Assembly: GCA_905214195.1 (NCBI GenBank)
Contig: CAJMLH010000022.1
Span: 1 to 30,214, forward strand
Source of the DNA: an uncultured bacterium
GTDB lineage: Bacteria; Bacillota; Clostridia; Peptostreptococcales; Anaerovoracaceae
Direction of reading: 5' to 3'
Length of the DNA stretch: 30,214 nt
Shown here one piece after another: positions 6,639 to 15,435 of the stretch. The notes below the pieces were generated by a model. The model worked only from the letters and a program-made list of their open reading frames with translations, did no database searches and was not told the DNA's origin. Position numbers and translations under genes: made by a program. Each line of letters begins with the position of its first letter. Within the stretch, counting starts at the first letter, position 1.

Positions 6639-8357
6639 TTATTTTATGACAGTATTATAACACTTTTCTTCATTCCAGTGTTTATATATTTTTTCCGTTT
6701 CAGCTCTTCTCTTTACTTTCTGTGTAGTTGTCTTTATCATCGGCTCATCGCTTACGATAAAATGATTTATGTGTTTATATTGAGGCAATATATCATTGAC
6801 AGCAGACAAATCGGCGGTGAATTTTTCTGCAATCTGCTTTTCAGCTGCCTCACCTTTTCCGTAAGTTTCCGTATCATATACGATTTCACACCATAAAACC
6901 AATTCATTATGCTTTTCTCTTGTGAACATCATACACTCTGTCACATATGGCAGTTTAAGTATAAGTTCTTCTATTTCTTCCGGAAAAATATTCTTACCGT
7001 TTTTAAGAACTATTACATTCTTTTTTCTTCCGGTAATAATAAGGTTTCCTTTGTCATCTATTCTGCCCAAGTCACCTGTGTGGAACCATCCGTCAACTAT
7101 TGCTTTAGCTGTTTCTTCAGGCTGATTATAATATCCTTGCATAATATTAGGTCCCGATACCACTATTTCTCCGATTCCGTTTTCATCTTTTTCTTCAATG
7201 CGAACTTTAACCGAATTCATAGGAGTACCTACTGAACCCGATGAAATTGCCCAAGGTCTCTCAGCTGTCAATACAGGTGATGTTTCAGTAAGTCCGTATC
7301 CTTGTATCGTATCTATTCCGAAATTATTAAGACCTGCTGATACGGCAGGATCCAAAGCAGCCGCACCGCTTATTATGAGTCTCAGGCTTCCTCCCAATTT
7401 ATCTATGATTTCACCGAAGATTTTTCTTCTTTTATCTATTCCTATCTTTCTCAAGAAATTTGAAATCTTAAGGCCTGTATTTACAGTCTTTGTCTTGCCT
7501 TGCTTTTCTATCTGCTTCATAACCTTGTTATAAAGGTTTTCTACGATAAGCGGAACACCTACAAATACACTTACACCATATTCTGTAAAGTTTTTCTGTA
7601 CATATTTAAGTCCGTCACAAAATACATTATCCGCACCGGAAGATAAAAATACCAGACATCCCACAAGACCAAAGCTATGATGAAACGGCAGGAATGCCAT
7701 ATTAACATCTGTAGGATAAAATATCTCCATTTCCAGCATATCTCTTATATTAGATGCAATATTATCGTGACTCAATATTACTATCTTAGAATCGCTTGTA
7801 GTTCCGGATGTGAAAAGAAATACGGCTATCGCTTCTTTTTCCACTGCTCTGTCTGTGTAACATTTTTCTCCTGCTTCAATGGCTTTCTTTCCCTCGCCTA
7901 TTATTGTATCCAAAAGGCTGTTTTCTCCGCAAATGCTTATAAAATCAACCTTATCTCCATGAATCGGTTTTATATGGTCTACAACATTTTGGAATTTTTC
8001 ATCATAAAACAAAACTTTTATTCCGCTTCTTGCCACACATGTTTCCAATTCAATTTCAGTAAGTCCCTTGTCAAAAGGCACGGCCGTATTTCCGCCGCAT
8101 ACCGCAGATAAAAATGTCAAAAACCAAGGATAGGAATTTTCTCCTATTATACCTATGCGGCAATTATCATAGCCTCTCTTGCAAATACCTATACCAAAAG
8201 CCTCTATTTCACCTACAAGCTCCGAAAAAGTTCTTCCTTGAATCACTCCGCCTTTTTTAAAACGAAATGCATATCTGTCAGGAAACTCTCCGGCTGCATT
8301 ATAAATCATCTCTTTTATAGTTTTGCCCCTGTTAACATAGGATGCTATTTTTTCCAT
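6639..8357 (-). CDS. Long-chain fatty acid-CoA ligase (AMP-binding family)
   Basis: This 572-residue acyl-adenylating enzyme carries the P-loop-like motif LFTSGTTSDSK (about 181-191), GYGLTETSP (353-361), GWFHTGDLG (423-431) and ITGRKKNVIVLKNGKNIFPE (441-460). Near the C-terminus, TTTQKVKRR corresponds to the catalytic-lysine segment. These place it in the FadD/long-chain acyl-CoA synthetase branch, which activates fatty acids with ATP and CoA. The usual TSGTTGxPK has lost its second glycine and proline (SDSK), which is unusual though compatible with function. It starts at ATG 8357 behind AAAGGAG. A 21-bp palindrome lies 35 bp upstream and suggests lipid-responsive repression. The substrate chain length cannot be determined from sequence. 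Confidence 0.88.
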   Translation of the reverse strand: MEKIASYVNRGKTIKEMIYNAAGEFPDRYAFRFKKGGVIQGRTFSELVGEIEAFGIGICKRGYDNCRIGIIGENSYPWFLTFLSAVCGGNTAVPFDKGLTEIELETCVARSGIKVLFYDEKFQNVVDHIKPIHGDKVDFISICGENSLLDTIIGEGKKAIEAGEKCYTDRAVEKEAIAVFLFTSGTTSDSKIVILSHDNIASNIRDMLEMEIFYPTDVNMAFLPFHHSFGLVGCLVFLSSGADNVFCDGLKYVQKNFTEYGVSVFVGVPLIVENLYNKVMKQIEKQGKTKTVNTGLKISNFLRKIGIDKRRKIFGEIIDKLGGSLRLIISGAAALDPAVSAGLNNFGIDTIQGYGLTETSPVLTAERPWAISSGSVGTPMNSVKVRIEEKDENGIGEIVVSGPNIMQGYYNQPEETAKAIVDGWFHTGDLGRIDDKGNLIITGRKKNVIVLKNGKNIFPEEIEELILKLPYVTECMMFTREKHNELVLWCEIVYDTETYGKGEAAEKQIAEKFTADLSAVNDILPQYKHINHFIVSDEPMIKTTTQKVKRRAETEKIYKHWNEEKCYNTVIK

Positions 8358-8391
8358 AACAACATGTTCTCCTTTAATTTAAGTCTTACGC

Positions 8392-8412
8392 ACTTAGTAT
8401 GTAATACTAAGT
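8392..8412. promoter_or_regulatory. Palindromic operator with FapR-like half-sites
   Basis: ACTTAGTAT and ATACTAAGT form a perfect 9-bp inverted repeat around GTA. Its core reads TTAGTA-N5-TACTAA, the same half-site layout and spacing as I recall for boxes bound by FapR, the malonyl-CoA-responsive lipid repressor of Firmicutes, although the central five bases differ. A TATAAT (minus strand, 8421-8426) lies ten bases upstream, which would place the palindrome at the transcription start of the acyl-CoA synthetase gene. No good -35 is seen. No T-tract follows on either strand, so it is not a terminator. Confidence 0.55.
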
Positions 8413-8428
8413 CATTTGTTATTATATA

Positions 8429-10225
8429 CTATTTACGCTTCTTTGTGTGATATTTTTGTGAAAAAAACACCGGAATAAGGTCTGCTCTGCCAACCTTTTT
8501 TAATGCTGCTTCAACTGTCGTTCTGTTTTCTTTCTTATGAAAATGAATCAACGCTCTCTGCATCTTCTTTTCTTCTATAGTTTTGGCCACATATACAGGC
8601 TGCATAGTCAGAGGGTCCATTTCTGTATAATACATACATGTTGCCAAAGTACCGGGTGTAGGATAAAAATCCTGCACTTGATCGGGAACAAAGCCATACT
8701 CTTTTAAGAAAAGTGCCAACTCTACAGCATCTTCAAGAGTGCTTCCGGGATGACTTGAAATAAGATAAGGTATCAAGTATTGTTTCAATCCAAGTCTTTT
8801 ATTAATCTCTTTATATTTTGTAGTAAAATCAATAAAAACTTTCTTTGACGGTTTATGCATATATCTTAATACATTGTCCGAAATATGCTCCGGTGCTACT
8901 TTCAATGTGCCGCTGACATGATATCTGCATAGTTCTTCCATAAACTTGTCGCAGTTAGTATCTGCAAGAAGATAGTCATACCTAATGCCTGATCGAATAA
9001 ATACCTTTTTAATCTTATCTATCTTTCGCATGGTTCGTAAGATATCAAAGTATTCACTGTGGTCTGCCTTTATAGCTTTACATACGCCCGGAAACAAGCA
9101 ATCCTTATCTGTACATACACCATTAACAGTCTGTTTTTTGCAAGCAGGTCCTCTGAAGTTTGCAGTTGGACCTCCCACATCATGTATATATCCCTTAAAA
9201 TCTTTCTTTTCCGTCAATTTCCTGGCTTCTCTTATTAGGGAATCTTTCGTTCTTCCTCTGACCTGCCTGCCCTGATGATAAGTCAGCGCACAAAAGCTGC
9301 AGCCCCCAAAGCATCCTCTCGAACTCACTATGCTGAACTTAACTTCCCTGAATCCCGGAATTCCTCCCATATCCTTATATATAGGATGCTCTTCATTTTC
9401 AAAAGGAAGTTCGTATATTTTATCAAGTTCTTCCGGCTCTAAAGGCGGCTGAGGCGGATTTTGTACAATCCACACAGTATCGGTATATCTTTCAACAAGA
9501 CCCTTAGCAGATAATGAATCATTATTTTTAAATTGTATTGCAAAACTCTCGGCATATGCTCTTTTGTTTTTGCTTATATCATCATAATCAGGCAAACGAA
9601 TAAAATTGCCGCCGGGATCTGTCTTTGTCTTGCAGCATGTGCCTCTTATGTTCCTAATATCACTTATTTCAGCGCCGTTGTTTAGTGCGTCTGCTATTTC
9701 TATAATAGCCCTCTCGCCCATGCCGTATATCAGGAGATCTGCCTTTGAGTCGAGGAGAATTGACCTTCTGACTTTATCACTCCAATAGTCATAATGCCCT
9801 AATCGTCTTAAACTTGCCTCTATACCTCCTATGATTACCGGTACATCTTTGTATGCTTCTCTTGCCCTGTTGGCATATACTATTACAGCTCTGTCGGGCC
9901 TTGCTCCGGCTTCTCCTGCCGGTGCATATTCATCCTTTTTTCTTCTATGTTTAAACACAGAGTAATTATTGACCATTGAATCCACAACGCCGCTGTTTAT
10001 CAAGAACCCAAGTCGTGGCTTTCCGAAGCGTTTAAAATCATCTGCTGATTTATAATCCGGTCTTGAAAGGATAGCAACTCTGTACCCCTTACTTTCCAAA
10101 AGTCTGCCGATTATAGCTGTACCAAAGGAATGATGATCAACATAAGCGTCACCTGTTACAAGAACAAAGTCTGCCTGCTGCCATCCTCTTTTTAACATTT
10201 CTTCTTTCGTTATAGGTAAAAACAT
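8429..10225 (-). CDS. YgiQ family radical SAM protein
   Basis: This 598-residue protein starts MFLPITKEEMLKRGWQQADF and has a B12-binding-like N-terminal region (VTGDAYVDHHSFGTAIIGRL, AILSRPD). The radical SAM cluster motif SSRGCFGGCSFCALTYHQGR follows, with Cys305, Cys309 and Cys312 as CxxxCxxC. A further cysteine-rich stretch (CTDKDCLFPGVC) follows, which may hold another metal site. The length and N-terminus match the UPF0313/YgiQ family exactly, but the reaction it catalyses is unknown. The start is ATG 10225 with AAGGGAGAG about 11 bases upstream. Only about 35 bp separate the start from the nucleoside-transporter terminator, so it is probably transcribed by read-through or from a promoter overlapping that terminator. 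Confidence 0.93.
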   Translation of the reverse strand: MFLPITKEEMLKRGWQQADFVLVTGDAYVDHHSFGTAIIGRLLESKGYRVAILSRPDYKSADDFKRFGKPRLGFLINSGVVDSMVNNYSVFKHRRKKDEYAPAGEAGARPDRAVIVYANRAREAYKDVPVIIGGIEASLRRLGHYDYWSDKVRRSILLDSKADLLIYGMGERAIIEIADALNNGAEISDIRNIRGTCCKTKTDPGGNFIRLPDYDDISKNKRAYAESFAIQFKNNDSLSAKGLVERYTDTVWIVQNPPQPPLEPEELDKIYELPFENEEHPIYKDMGGIPGFREVKFSIVSSRGCFGGCSFCALTYHQGRQVRGRTKDSLIREARKLTEKKDFKGYIHDVGGPTANFRGPACKKQTVNGVCTDKDCLFPGVCKAIKADHSEYFDILRTMRKIDKIKKVFIRSGIRYDYLLADTNCDKFMEELCRYHVSGTLKVAPEHISDNVLRYMHKPSKKVFIDFTTKYKEINKRLGLKQYLIPYLISSHPGSTLEDAVELALFLKEYGFVPDQVQDFYPTPGTLATCMYYTEMDPLTMQPVYVAKTIEEKKMQRALIHFHKKENRTTVEAALKKVGRADLIPVFFSQKYHTKKRK

Positions 10226-10260
10226 GTTTATGCTTTCTCTCCCTTAAGCTTAAATTTCAG

Positions 10261-10288
10261 AAAAAGAGTGCGGTCTTATCCGCACTCT
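10261..10288 (-). terminator. Rho-independent terminator of the nucleoside transporter operon
   Basis: On the minus strand AGAGTGCGG and CCGCACTCT form a perfect 9-bp G-C-rich stem with a 6-base loop, followed by TTTTTC. It begins eight bases after the stop codon of the last permease gene. Confidence 0.9.
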
Positions 10289-10296
10289 CCGTTACC

Positions 10297-11307
10297 TTAT
10301 CTTTGTCCCTTGTCGTAAGGTATTCCCTCCGCTTTAGGAACTCTCGATTTTTTAGATGTAAATGCCAACACTATAAGAGTTATCAGATAAGGAAGCAGTC
10401 TGTACACATACGGACTTATTCCTATCTCTGACAGCATATATACTCCGTCTCCATTGATGTCAAGACTTGAATATGTTGCAGCTATACACTTGAACAATCC
10501 GAAAAGAATTCCGCCAAGAGCAACATTCAAAGGAGTCCAGTTACCAAATATCATTACAGCTAAAGCTAAAAATCCATATCCTGCAACTTCACCTGTTGAT
10601 GAACAATTTGCAGTAGTCAAAGCATAAGTAAATCCTCCGATACCTGCAAGCGCTCCTGAAATTGTAACACCTGCATATCTCATTTTATATACATTGATTC
10701 CCAACGAGTCGGCCGCCTGAGGATTTTCTCCGCATGAACGCAATCTCAAACCGAATTTTGTCTTATAAAGGATTATTGACAGTACTATAAAAATAGCAAG
10801 GCATATATATGTTGTTAAATAAACCTTATTTATAAGAAGATTTCCTATAAATCCGAAATCATGGTCTCTTTCAAGACCGAAAGTGCTCGGCTTTATCATA
10901 AACCATCCGGAAGCGTCTCCCTGAGCCATTCCAAGAACATTCTGCTGTGCTATAAGATTGATAAAGAACAGAACTAACGCAGGTGCAAGCATATTCAATG
11001 CCGTACCGCCTATAGTCTGGTCAGCCTTAAGGTTAATTGCCGAAAACGAAAGCAACAGTGAAAATATTGCACCGCAAACGGCTGCAAACAGCAAGGCAAG
11101 AAGCATAAGAATCTGCCCCTGTTCCTGCTGAAAAACATTTCCCTCTTGCATAAGTCTTACAAAAAGAACACCCATAAATGCTCCGAAAATCATTATACCT
11201 TCTAAAGCCAGATTGATGACGCCGCTTCGCTCAGCAAATATACCTGCCAAAGCTACTATCATCAGAGGAATCGCATAAAGCATAGTCTGTTGAATCAAAA
11301 ATACCAT
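10297..11307 (-). CDS. Nucleoside ABC transporter permease (NupQ/YufQ-like)
   Basis: This 336-residue polytopic membrane protein starts MVFLIQQTMLYAIPLMIVAL and contains AGIFAERSGVINLALEGIMI and the BPD_transp_2-type segment FGLRLRSCGENPQAADSLGI. About eight to ten hydrophobic helices can be seen. It belongs to the permease family shared by ribose, branched-chain amino acid and BMP-type nucleoside importers. With its partner permease it forms the membrane channel of the importer. The ATG overlaps the stop of the upstream permease by one base (TAATG), which implies translational coupling. The final residues are hydrophilic and the gene is followed directly by a terminator. Nucleoside specificity is inferred from the adjacent BMP lipoprotein. 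Confidence 0.9.
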   Translation of the reverse strand: MVFLIQQTMLYAIPLMIVALAGIFAERSGVINLALEGIMIFGAFMGVLFVRLMQEGNVFQQEQGQILMLLALLFAAVCGAIFSLLLSFSAINLKADQTIGGTALNMLAPALVLFFINLIAQQNVLGMAQGDASGWFMIKPSTFGLERDHDFGFIGNLLINKVYLTTYICLAIFIVLSIILYKTKFGLRLRSCGENPQAADSLGINVYKMRYAGVTISGALAGIGGFTYALTTANCSSTGEVAGYGFLALAVMIFGNWTPLNVALGGILFGLFKCIAATYSSLDINGDGVYMLSEIGISPYVYRLLPYLITLIVLAFTSKKSRVPKAEGIPYDKGQR

Positions 11308-12515
11308 TACTTATTTCCCCCTTCCTCGGATGCTTCCTTTTTCTTCTTTCTGTTGTTGAGGAACACCTTTATTATCATCGCAAATGCACTTAAGTATACT
11401 ATAGAAGCAATTATAATATCTGTAATATATTCATTATAAGCAGTCAAAGTTTTAAGCTGCATACCGGCAATGTTAAGCATGGACATGAAGCAACCTGTAA
11501 ACACTACTGCAACCGGATGATTGGATGCCAATAAAGCTACCGGTATTCCGTTAAAGCCCTCTGCCGGAAGAGCCTGATATGTTGTCCAGAAGAATTCAGT
11601 GTTTCCTGACAGATAATACAGCGATGCACCGGCTGCCGAAAGTGCTCCTGCTATTGCCATTGAATATATTATATTAAGTTTATCGTTTATTCCGGCATAT
11701 TTTGCTGCATGACGATTGCTTCCGCAAGCTTTCAGCTGATATCCGAAAGTAGTCTTTGACATAATAATATACATAACCACAGCTATAATTACGGCTATTA
11801 TAATTCCTCCGTTCACTTGTGAGCCCGGGAATAACTTGTCCAGTCCCAAGTCGAAAGTCTCCACTCCGTTTGAAGCAGTAGGGCGAATATATCCTATCTT
11901 GCCACCCTCCGCACTATTTTTGAGCGTATCCCTTACATCGAAGAACCATGTTACAAGATTTGCCGCAATCCAGTTGGTCATTATACATGTGATTACTTCA
12001 TTTATATTAAGATAAGCTTTAAGTATTCCCGGTATTGAACCCCAGATGGCTCCTGCGATTATTCCCGCCAAAAATGCCAATATCCATACAATCCATGCAG
12101 GCACCGTATCGGTAGGAATTGTCAGTGCAACATACAGAGTTGCCGTAGTTCCCATCAGATACTGTCCGGGCGCTCCTATATTGAACAAACCTGTCTTGAA
12201 AGCAACCGCTACAGAAAGTCCTGTCATAATCAAAGGCGTAGCTCTGAAAAGCAGATTTCCCATATTAACAGGGTTAAAACCAAATGATAAATCTCCGCTG
12301 TCTCTTCCTGTACTGAACACACCGAAGAATACAAGCTTGATTCCTTCCACAATTCCCTTGCCTGTTATTTCTGCACTTGTTAAGCCTACTATAACTATTA
12401 TAACCGTTCCAACCAACATTCCGATAAGAATTGAAATAATGGCGGATATTACGCTTTTGCTTCCGTCTTTTGCATAAAATTTCTGCTTTCCTGTCTTAGG
12501 ATCTATTTTATACAT
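11307..12515 (-). CDS. Nucleoside ABC transporter permease (NupP/YufP-like)
   Basis: This 402-residue protein has a hydrophilic N-terminus, then a first helix (VISAIISILIGMLVGTVIII) and many further membrane segments. ATPLIMTGLSVAVAFKTGLFNIGAPGQYL contains the permease signature (only its ends are characteristic), and FGYQLKACGSNRHAAKYAGI is the cytoplasmic coupling loop. It forms a heterodimeric channel with the downstream permease. The C-terminus is strongly basic (NNRKKKKEAS). The start at ATG 12515 lies three bases after the ATPase stop, with GGGAGGTG located inside the end of the ATPase gene. Its length fits the longer of the two permeases in BMP-type systems. Confidence 0.9.
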   Translation of the reverse strand: MYKIDPKTGKQKFYAKDGSKSVISAIISILIGMLVGTVIIVIVGLTSAEITGKGIVEGIKLVFFGVFSTGRDSGDLSFGFNPVNMGNLLFRATPLIMTGLSVAVAFKTGLFNIGAPGQYLMGTTATLYVALTIPTDTVPAWIVWILAFLAGIIAGAIWGSIPGILKAYLNINEVITCIMTNWIAANLVTWFFDVRDTLKNSAEGGKIGYIRPTASNGVETFDLGLDKLFPGSQVNGGIIIAVIIAVVMYIIMSKTTFGYQLKACGSNRHAAKYAGINDKLNIIYSMAIAGALSAAGASLYYLSGNTEFFWTTYQALPAEGFNGIPVALLASNHPVAVVFTGCFMSMLNIAGMQLKTLTAYNEYITDIIIASIVYLSAFAMIIKVFLNNRKKKKEASEEGGNK

Positions 12516-12518
12516 AAA

Positions 12519-14054
12519 TTACTTCACCTCCCTATCGTCACGCTTAGCTCCCGACATATAAAGTCCCAGCTCCTGCGGATTGGTCTTCTTAGGGTCAAGT
12601 TCTCCCACTATTTCACCCTCATACATTACAAGGATTCTATCTGCAAGGCTCATTACTTCATCCAATTCCAGTGAAACAAGCAAAACAGCCTTATCCTTAT
12701 CTCTTTCTGACACTAACTGGCGGTGAATATGCTCAATAGCTCCGACATCAAGACCTCTCGTAGGCTGTACGGCTATTATAAGCGGCTCGTTTCTGTCAAG
12801 CTCTCTCGCAATGATAGCTTTCTGCTGATTACCGCCTGACATACTTCTTGTAACCGTTATAGGGCCTTGTCCCGAACGAATATCATAATCTTCTATAAGC
12901 TGATCGGCATATTTTCTTACTTCACCGAATTTTATAAATCCGTGATTCTGGAATCTTTTTTCCCGGAACTTCTGCAATACAAGATTTTCTTCAAGAGTAT
13001 AAGCTAAAACGAGACCATGTTTATGTCTATCCTCAGGAATATGGCTCATACCGGCCATGCACCTTTTTCTTATACTTGCACCGGATATGTCCTTTCCGCA
13101 AAGTTCTATATGGCCTGCTGAAGCATTTTCAAGTCCTGTTATTCCCTGTATAAGTTCTGTCTGTCCATTGCCGTCTATACCTGCAATGCAGACAATTTCT
13201 CCCTTTCTCACATCAAAAGACACATTCTTAACAGCGTCATTTTTGTGTATTTTGGAAGGAACGCTAAGTCCCTTTACAGATAGTACTACATCCGACGGCT
13301 TTGCTTCCGCCTTATTTACTTTCAGCTGTACCGGTCTGCCAACCATCATGGTAGACAGCTCTTCTTTAGTTACATCTTTAGTATTTACTGTTCCTATACA
13401 CTTTCCTTTGTGCAAAACAGTAACCCTGTCTGATACAGCCATAATTTCATTTAATTTATGAGTTATAAACAGGATTGACTTTCCTTCATCAGCGAATCCC
13501 TTCATTATTTGCATAAGTTCATCAATTTCCTGAGGCGTCAAAACGGCTGTAGGCTCGTCAAATATAAGGATTTCATTATCTCTGTACAGCATTTTGAGTA
13601 TTTCAACTCTCTGCTGCATACCTACTGTAATATCCTCCACCTTGGCGTCAACATCCACCTTAAGTCCGTATTGTTCAGTCAGCTCAAGAACCTTTTGTCT
13701 GGCTTCTTTCTTCTGTAAAAAGCCCATCTTTGTAGTTTCTGCACCTAAAACAATATTATCCAATACAGTAAAAACATCAATCAGTTTAAAATGCTGATGT
13801 ACCATACCTATTCCCAAGGCTGTTGCATCGTTTGGATTGTTGATTTTTACTTCTTTTCCGTCTTTTAATATAGTGCCGGCTTCCGGCTGATAAAGCCCAA
13901 AAAGAACGCTCATAAGCGTTGATTTTCCTGCACCGTTTTCACCTAATAACGCATGTATCTCGCCTTTTTTAAGCTGAAGCGTTATATCGTCATTTGCCAC
14001 TATTCCGGGAAATTCTTTCCTTATGTGGTTCATTTCTATTATATATTCTGACAT
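12519..14054 (-). CDS. Nucleoside ABC transporter double ATPase (NupO/YufO-like)
   Basis: This 511-residue protein carries two fused nucleotide-binding domains. The first has Walker A GENGAGKST (about 38-46), a signature region DITVGMQQRVEILKML and Walker B ILIFDEPTAVLTPQE. The second has a degenerate Walker A (GIDGNGQTE), the signature MSGGNQQKAIIARELDRNE and a Walker B variant LIIAVQPTRGLDVGA. This asymmetry, with a weakened second site and Q in place of E, is typical of RbsA/NupO-type importers. It powers uptake through the two downstream permeases at the cytoplasmic face of the membrane. A strong hairpin separates it from the lipoprotein gene upstream. The hairpin probably lowers its expression relative to the binding protein. 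Confidence 0.93.
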   Translation of the reverse strand: MSEYIIEMNHIRKEFPGIVANDDITLQLKKGEIHALLGENGAGKSTLMSVLFGLYQPEAGTILKDGKEVKINNPNDATALGIGMVHQHFKLIDVFTVLDNIVLGAETTKMGFLQKKEARQKVLELTEQYGLKVDVDAKVEDITVGMQQRVEILKMLYRDNEILIFDEPTAVLTPQEIDELMQIMKGFADEGKSILFITHKLNEIMAVSDRVTVLHKGKCIGTVNTKDVTKEELSTMMVGRPVQLKVNKAEAKPSDVVLSVKGLSVPSKIHKNDAVKNVSFDVRKGEIVCIAGIDGNGQTELIQGITGLENASAGHIELCGKDISGASIRKRCMAGMSHIPEDRHKHGLVLAYTLEENLVLQKFREKRFQNHGFIKFGEVRKYADQLIEDYDIRSGQGPITVTRSMSGGNQQKAIIARELDRNEPLIIAVQPTRGLDVGAIEHIHRQLVSERDKDKAVLLVSLELDEVMSLADRILVMYEGEIVGELDPKKTNPQELGLYMSGAKRDDREVK

Positions 14055-14080
14055 AGTTTTTTCCTTGTCCTATAATTCAC

Positions 14081-14110
14081 AAAAAGGGGGAAAAGAAATT
14101 CCCCCTTTTT
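14081..14110 (-). terminator. Strong symmetrical hairpin between lipoprotein and ATPase genes (attenuator)
   Basis: AAAAAGGGGGAA (14081-14092) and TTCCCCCTTTTT (14099-14110) form a perfect 12-bp stem around a 6-base loop, ending in a T-tract on either strand. On the minus strand it follows the BMP lipoprotein stop codon. It should terminate most transcripts and let a minority continue into the ATPase and permease genes, so that the binding protein is made in excess. Confidence 0.85.
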
Positions 14111-14148
14111 ATGTCAGTTTTAAAACTTTTGTTTAGTACTGCCTCAAA

Positions 14149-15270
14149 CTATTTAACGAAAGTTATATGCTCCCAATCAAGTGTGCTTGGATCTGCAACT
14201 TCCTTGGATGAGATTTCGATTTCTCCGCTCTTAACTTTCTCAAACAGTGCTTCGTAATCTTCTACTTTCCAGTTTTCAAGCTTCCAAGTATCTGTAGGGA
14301 TTCCTACTCTGTCGTCAGCAGCTCCGAAAACAGTAACCTTGCCGCCGAAATCAGCCCACTTATCCTTATAGAATCCGTCAATAACATCCATAGTTGAACC
14401 TGCCAGATCCTTCATAGCAGATGTGATAACTGTATCGGACTGACCTGACTGGTCAACGTCAACACCTATTACATAAGCATCGTTTGCACCTGCTGCAGCA
14501 GTTCCTGACTGGAACATGCTTCCGCCGCACATGAATACTGCTTCTGTACCTTCGCCGTACCAACCGTTAAGCATAGCCTGTAAGTCCTGTGAAGGTGAGA
14601 ATGTTGCGCCGTATTCCCAGCTGTATCTCATTTCTACATTAGTGCCTTTTTCAGCTGCACCTGCTTCAACTCCCTGAACAAATCCGTATCCGTATCTGAT
14701 ACAAGCAGGGTTTGTTCCGCCGCCACCGCCGGAGAATCCAAGTTTTTCAAATCCTTCCATAGCTGCAGCATAACCTGCCAGATATCCGGCCTGTTCTTCT
14801 TTGTAGCTAACGGATGCGATGTTGTCAACGCCTTCGATAGCTCCGTCAACAAAGATGAATTTTACATCAGGATAAGCTGCTGCTGCCTTTTCAAGGGCTT
14901 TCTGCTGCATGAAACCTGCTGCTACAACAATCTTCGCACCTGCTTCTGCGGCAGCTGACATTGCGTTGTATCTGTCATCGTCTGTTGCCTGATTTCCGTT
15001 TGCAGGCTGATAATACTTATAGGACTTGTCGTTCTTATAAGCGTAAGCCTTTACACCATTCCATGTAAACTGGTTGAAAGAACCGTCTCTCAGCTGACCA
15101 ACGTCTGTTACGAAAGCAAGTTCATACTTTCCGTCTTCAGACTCCATAGTATCAGCTATGTCATCATAATTGATTTTTCCTTCTGTCTTTGCATCTTCAC
15201 CCTTGCCTCCGCAAGCAGTCAAGGAGAATACCATTGCAAAGATCAGCAATAATGAAAGAAACTTTTTCAT
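14149..15270 (-). CDS. BMP family nucleoside-binding lipoprotein
   Basis: This 373-residue protein begins with a lipoprotein signal peptide MKKFLSLLLIFAMVFSLTAC, whose lipobox LTAC predicts lipidation at Cys20, followed by GGKGEDAKTEG. The mature part has the BMP fold (ELAFVTDVGQLRDGSFNQFT, VVAAGFMQQKALEKAAAAYP, VGIPTDTWKLENWKVEDYEA). It is the extracytoplasmic substrate receptor; PnrA/BmpA relatives bind purine or other nucleosides. The start is ATG 15270 behind AGGAGGG. A TATAAT (minus strand, 15311-15316) with a poor -35 lies upstream. A hairpin follows its stop codon. The substrate is likely a nucleoside, but which one cannot be read from the sequence. Confidence 0.92.
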   Translation of the reverse strand: MKKFLSLLLIFAMVFSLTACGGKGEDAKTEGKINYDDIADTMESEDGKYELAFVTDVGQLRDGSFNQFTWNGVKAYAYKNDKSYKYYQPANGNQATDDDRYNAMSAAAEAGAKIVVAAGFMQQKALEKAAAAYPDVKFIFVDGAIEGVDNIASVSYKEEQAGYLAGYAAAMEGFEKLGFSGGGGGTNPACIRYGYGFVQGVEAGAAEKGTNVEMRYSWEYGATFSPSQDLQAMLNGWYGEGTEAVFMCGGSMFQSGTAAAGANDAYVIGVDVDQSGQSDTVITSAMKDLAGSTMDVIDGFYKDKWADFGGKVTVFGAADDRVGIPTDTWKLENWKVEDYEALFEKVKSGEIEISSKEVADPSTLDWEHITFVK

Positions 15271-15435
15271 TTTTTCCCTCCTAAGTGTTTTACAATAACT
15301 TGTTACTTTAATTATATAATAAACCCCATGAAAGTAAAAGCACTTTTTGTATTCTTATGAAGTTTTTGTCAAACTTTTTTGAAGAAAAAAGTAATTTCTA
15401 TATTTTAACAGTCTTTTAACGCACTTCCTTTCTAA

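Noticed and set aside
8392..8412. Terminator of ygiQ
   Set aside because: The palindrome has a 3-base loop, is A-T-rich and is not followed by a T run on the transcribed strand.
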